Assembly: GCA_025997675.1 (NCBI GenBank)
Contig: BNUX01000070.1
Span: forward strand, 1 to 15,401
DNA from: Spirochaetia bacterium
GTDB lineage: Bacteria; Spirochaetota; Spirochaetia; Treponematales; Breznakiellaceae
Direction of reading: 5' to 3'
Length of the DNA: 15,401 nt
The notes beneath the pieces are model-generated. The model made no database searches, was not told the origin of the DNA, and was given only the letters and a program-made list of their open reading frames with translations. The position numbers and the translations under genes are program-made. Shown piece after piece: positions 15,267 through 15,401 of this stretch. Position 1 is the stretch's first letter. Every line of letters starts with the position of its first letter.

Positions 15267-15401
15267 TTAAAAATATTTTTTTGGTTCCCTCCCATAATAA
15301 ATTAATATATTCAATTTTTCATTTAATAGTATCTGTTCGTTTTCATTATATTGTTTTTTACAAATAAAAGTTACTTCATTTTTTTCTAGATTTAATTTTT
15401 T
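15267..15401 (-). CDS. C-terminal fragment of an unidentified gene (5' part beyond window)
   Basis: A frame is open from the right edge for 44 codons to TAA at 15269-15267, ending in ILIYYGREPKKYF. The DNA is clearly more AT-rich than the operon downstream, and lysine, asparagine and glutamate dominate the residues. I do not recognise the family. A run of seven A at 15276-15282 sits just before the stop; loss of one A would move the frame into the short open frame through the C22 tract and extend the protein by about 40 residues. The fragment could therefore be a phase-variable or frameshifted 3' end. Confidence 0.55.
   Translation of the reverse strand, partial: KKLNLEKNEVTFICKKQYNENEQILLNEKLNILIYYGREPKKYF

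Larger units (their letters stand above)
15152..15295 (-). other. Short open frame reading through the poly-C tract, in frame with the GT8 gene
   Basis: An ATG at 15295 opens a 47-codon frame that passes through the 22 C as seven prolines and a histidine, then continues as HAYVIETYNFFKLNGLF and ends at 15152. It stops with TGA, TAA and TAG in tandem, 15 bases before the GT8 start and in the same frame. A second ATG at 15259 follows AAGAAGGGG. C21 or C23 would end this frame a few codons after the tract. It may be a leader peptide, part of the upstream gene, or chance; I rate it unproven. Confidence 0.25.

Overview
The window is one side of a surface-glycan locus. Every gene I can support lies on the minus strand, so transcription runs from the right edge to the left edge. 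Thirteen complete or nearly complete genes are packed head to tail, with gaps of 0-30 bases or ATGA-type overlaps, and look like one operon of about 15 kb. A fourteenth gene enters from the right edge. No RNA genes, insertion sequences, CRISPR arrays or genes on the plus strand were found, and no gene-free stretch exceeds about 130 bases.

Layout in transcription order (right to left). An AT-rich C-terminal gene fragment ends at 15267. A 130-base intergenic region with a run of 22 C (coding strand) follows. Then come a family 8 glycosyltransferase, a Wzx-like flippase that starts with TTG, and a membrane-anchored family 2 glycosyltransferase. Next is a coupled trio: a DUF362 protein, a PP-loop ATP pyrophosphatase with a QueC-like cysteine motif, and a polysaccharide pyruvyl transferase-like protein whose frame runs through 11 G. 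After that are an AlbA_2/HATPase-type protein (COG2865-like), a thiamine-diphosphate enzyme of the acetolactate synthase family, and an extended SDR. The left third is a pseudaminic acid block: PseB, PseC, PseF, a TIM-barrel isomerase/epimerase-like protein, and a GNAT acetyltransferase (PseH-like) cut by the left edge. PseG and PseI are not in the window; they may lie beyond position 1.

How the parts may work together (inference). The Pse enzymes make CMP-pseudaminic acid or a close relative, while the ThDP enzyme plus SDR could build a second, carbon-branched sugar. The two glycosyltransferases and the flippase would assemble and export a lipid-linked glycan, and the pyruvyl-transferase trio could decorate it. 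Two long G/C homopolymers, one at the operon head and one inside the pyruvyl-transferase gene, suggest the glycan is phase variable at two levels.

Organism: moderate-to-low GC, long G/C tracts, pseudaminic acid genes and TTG starts would fit a host-associated spirochaete such as Treponema, but this is a guess from style, not from a marker gene. Other flagellated bacteria with phase-variable glycans cannot be excluded.
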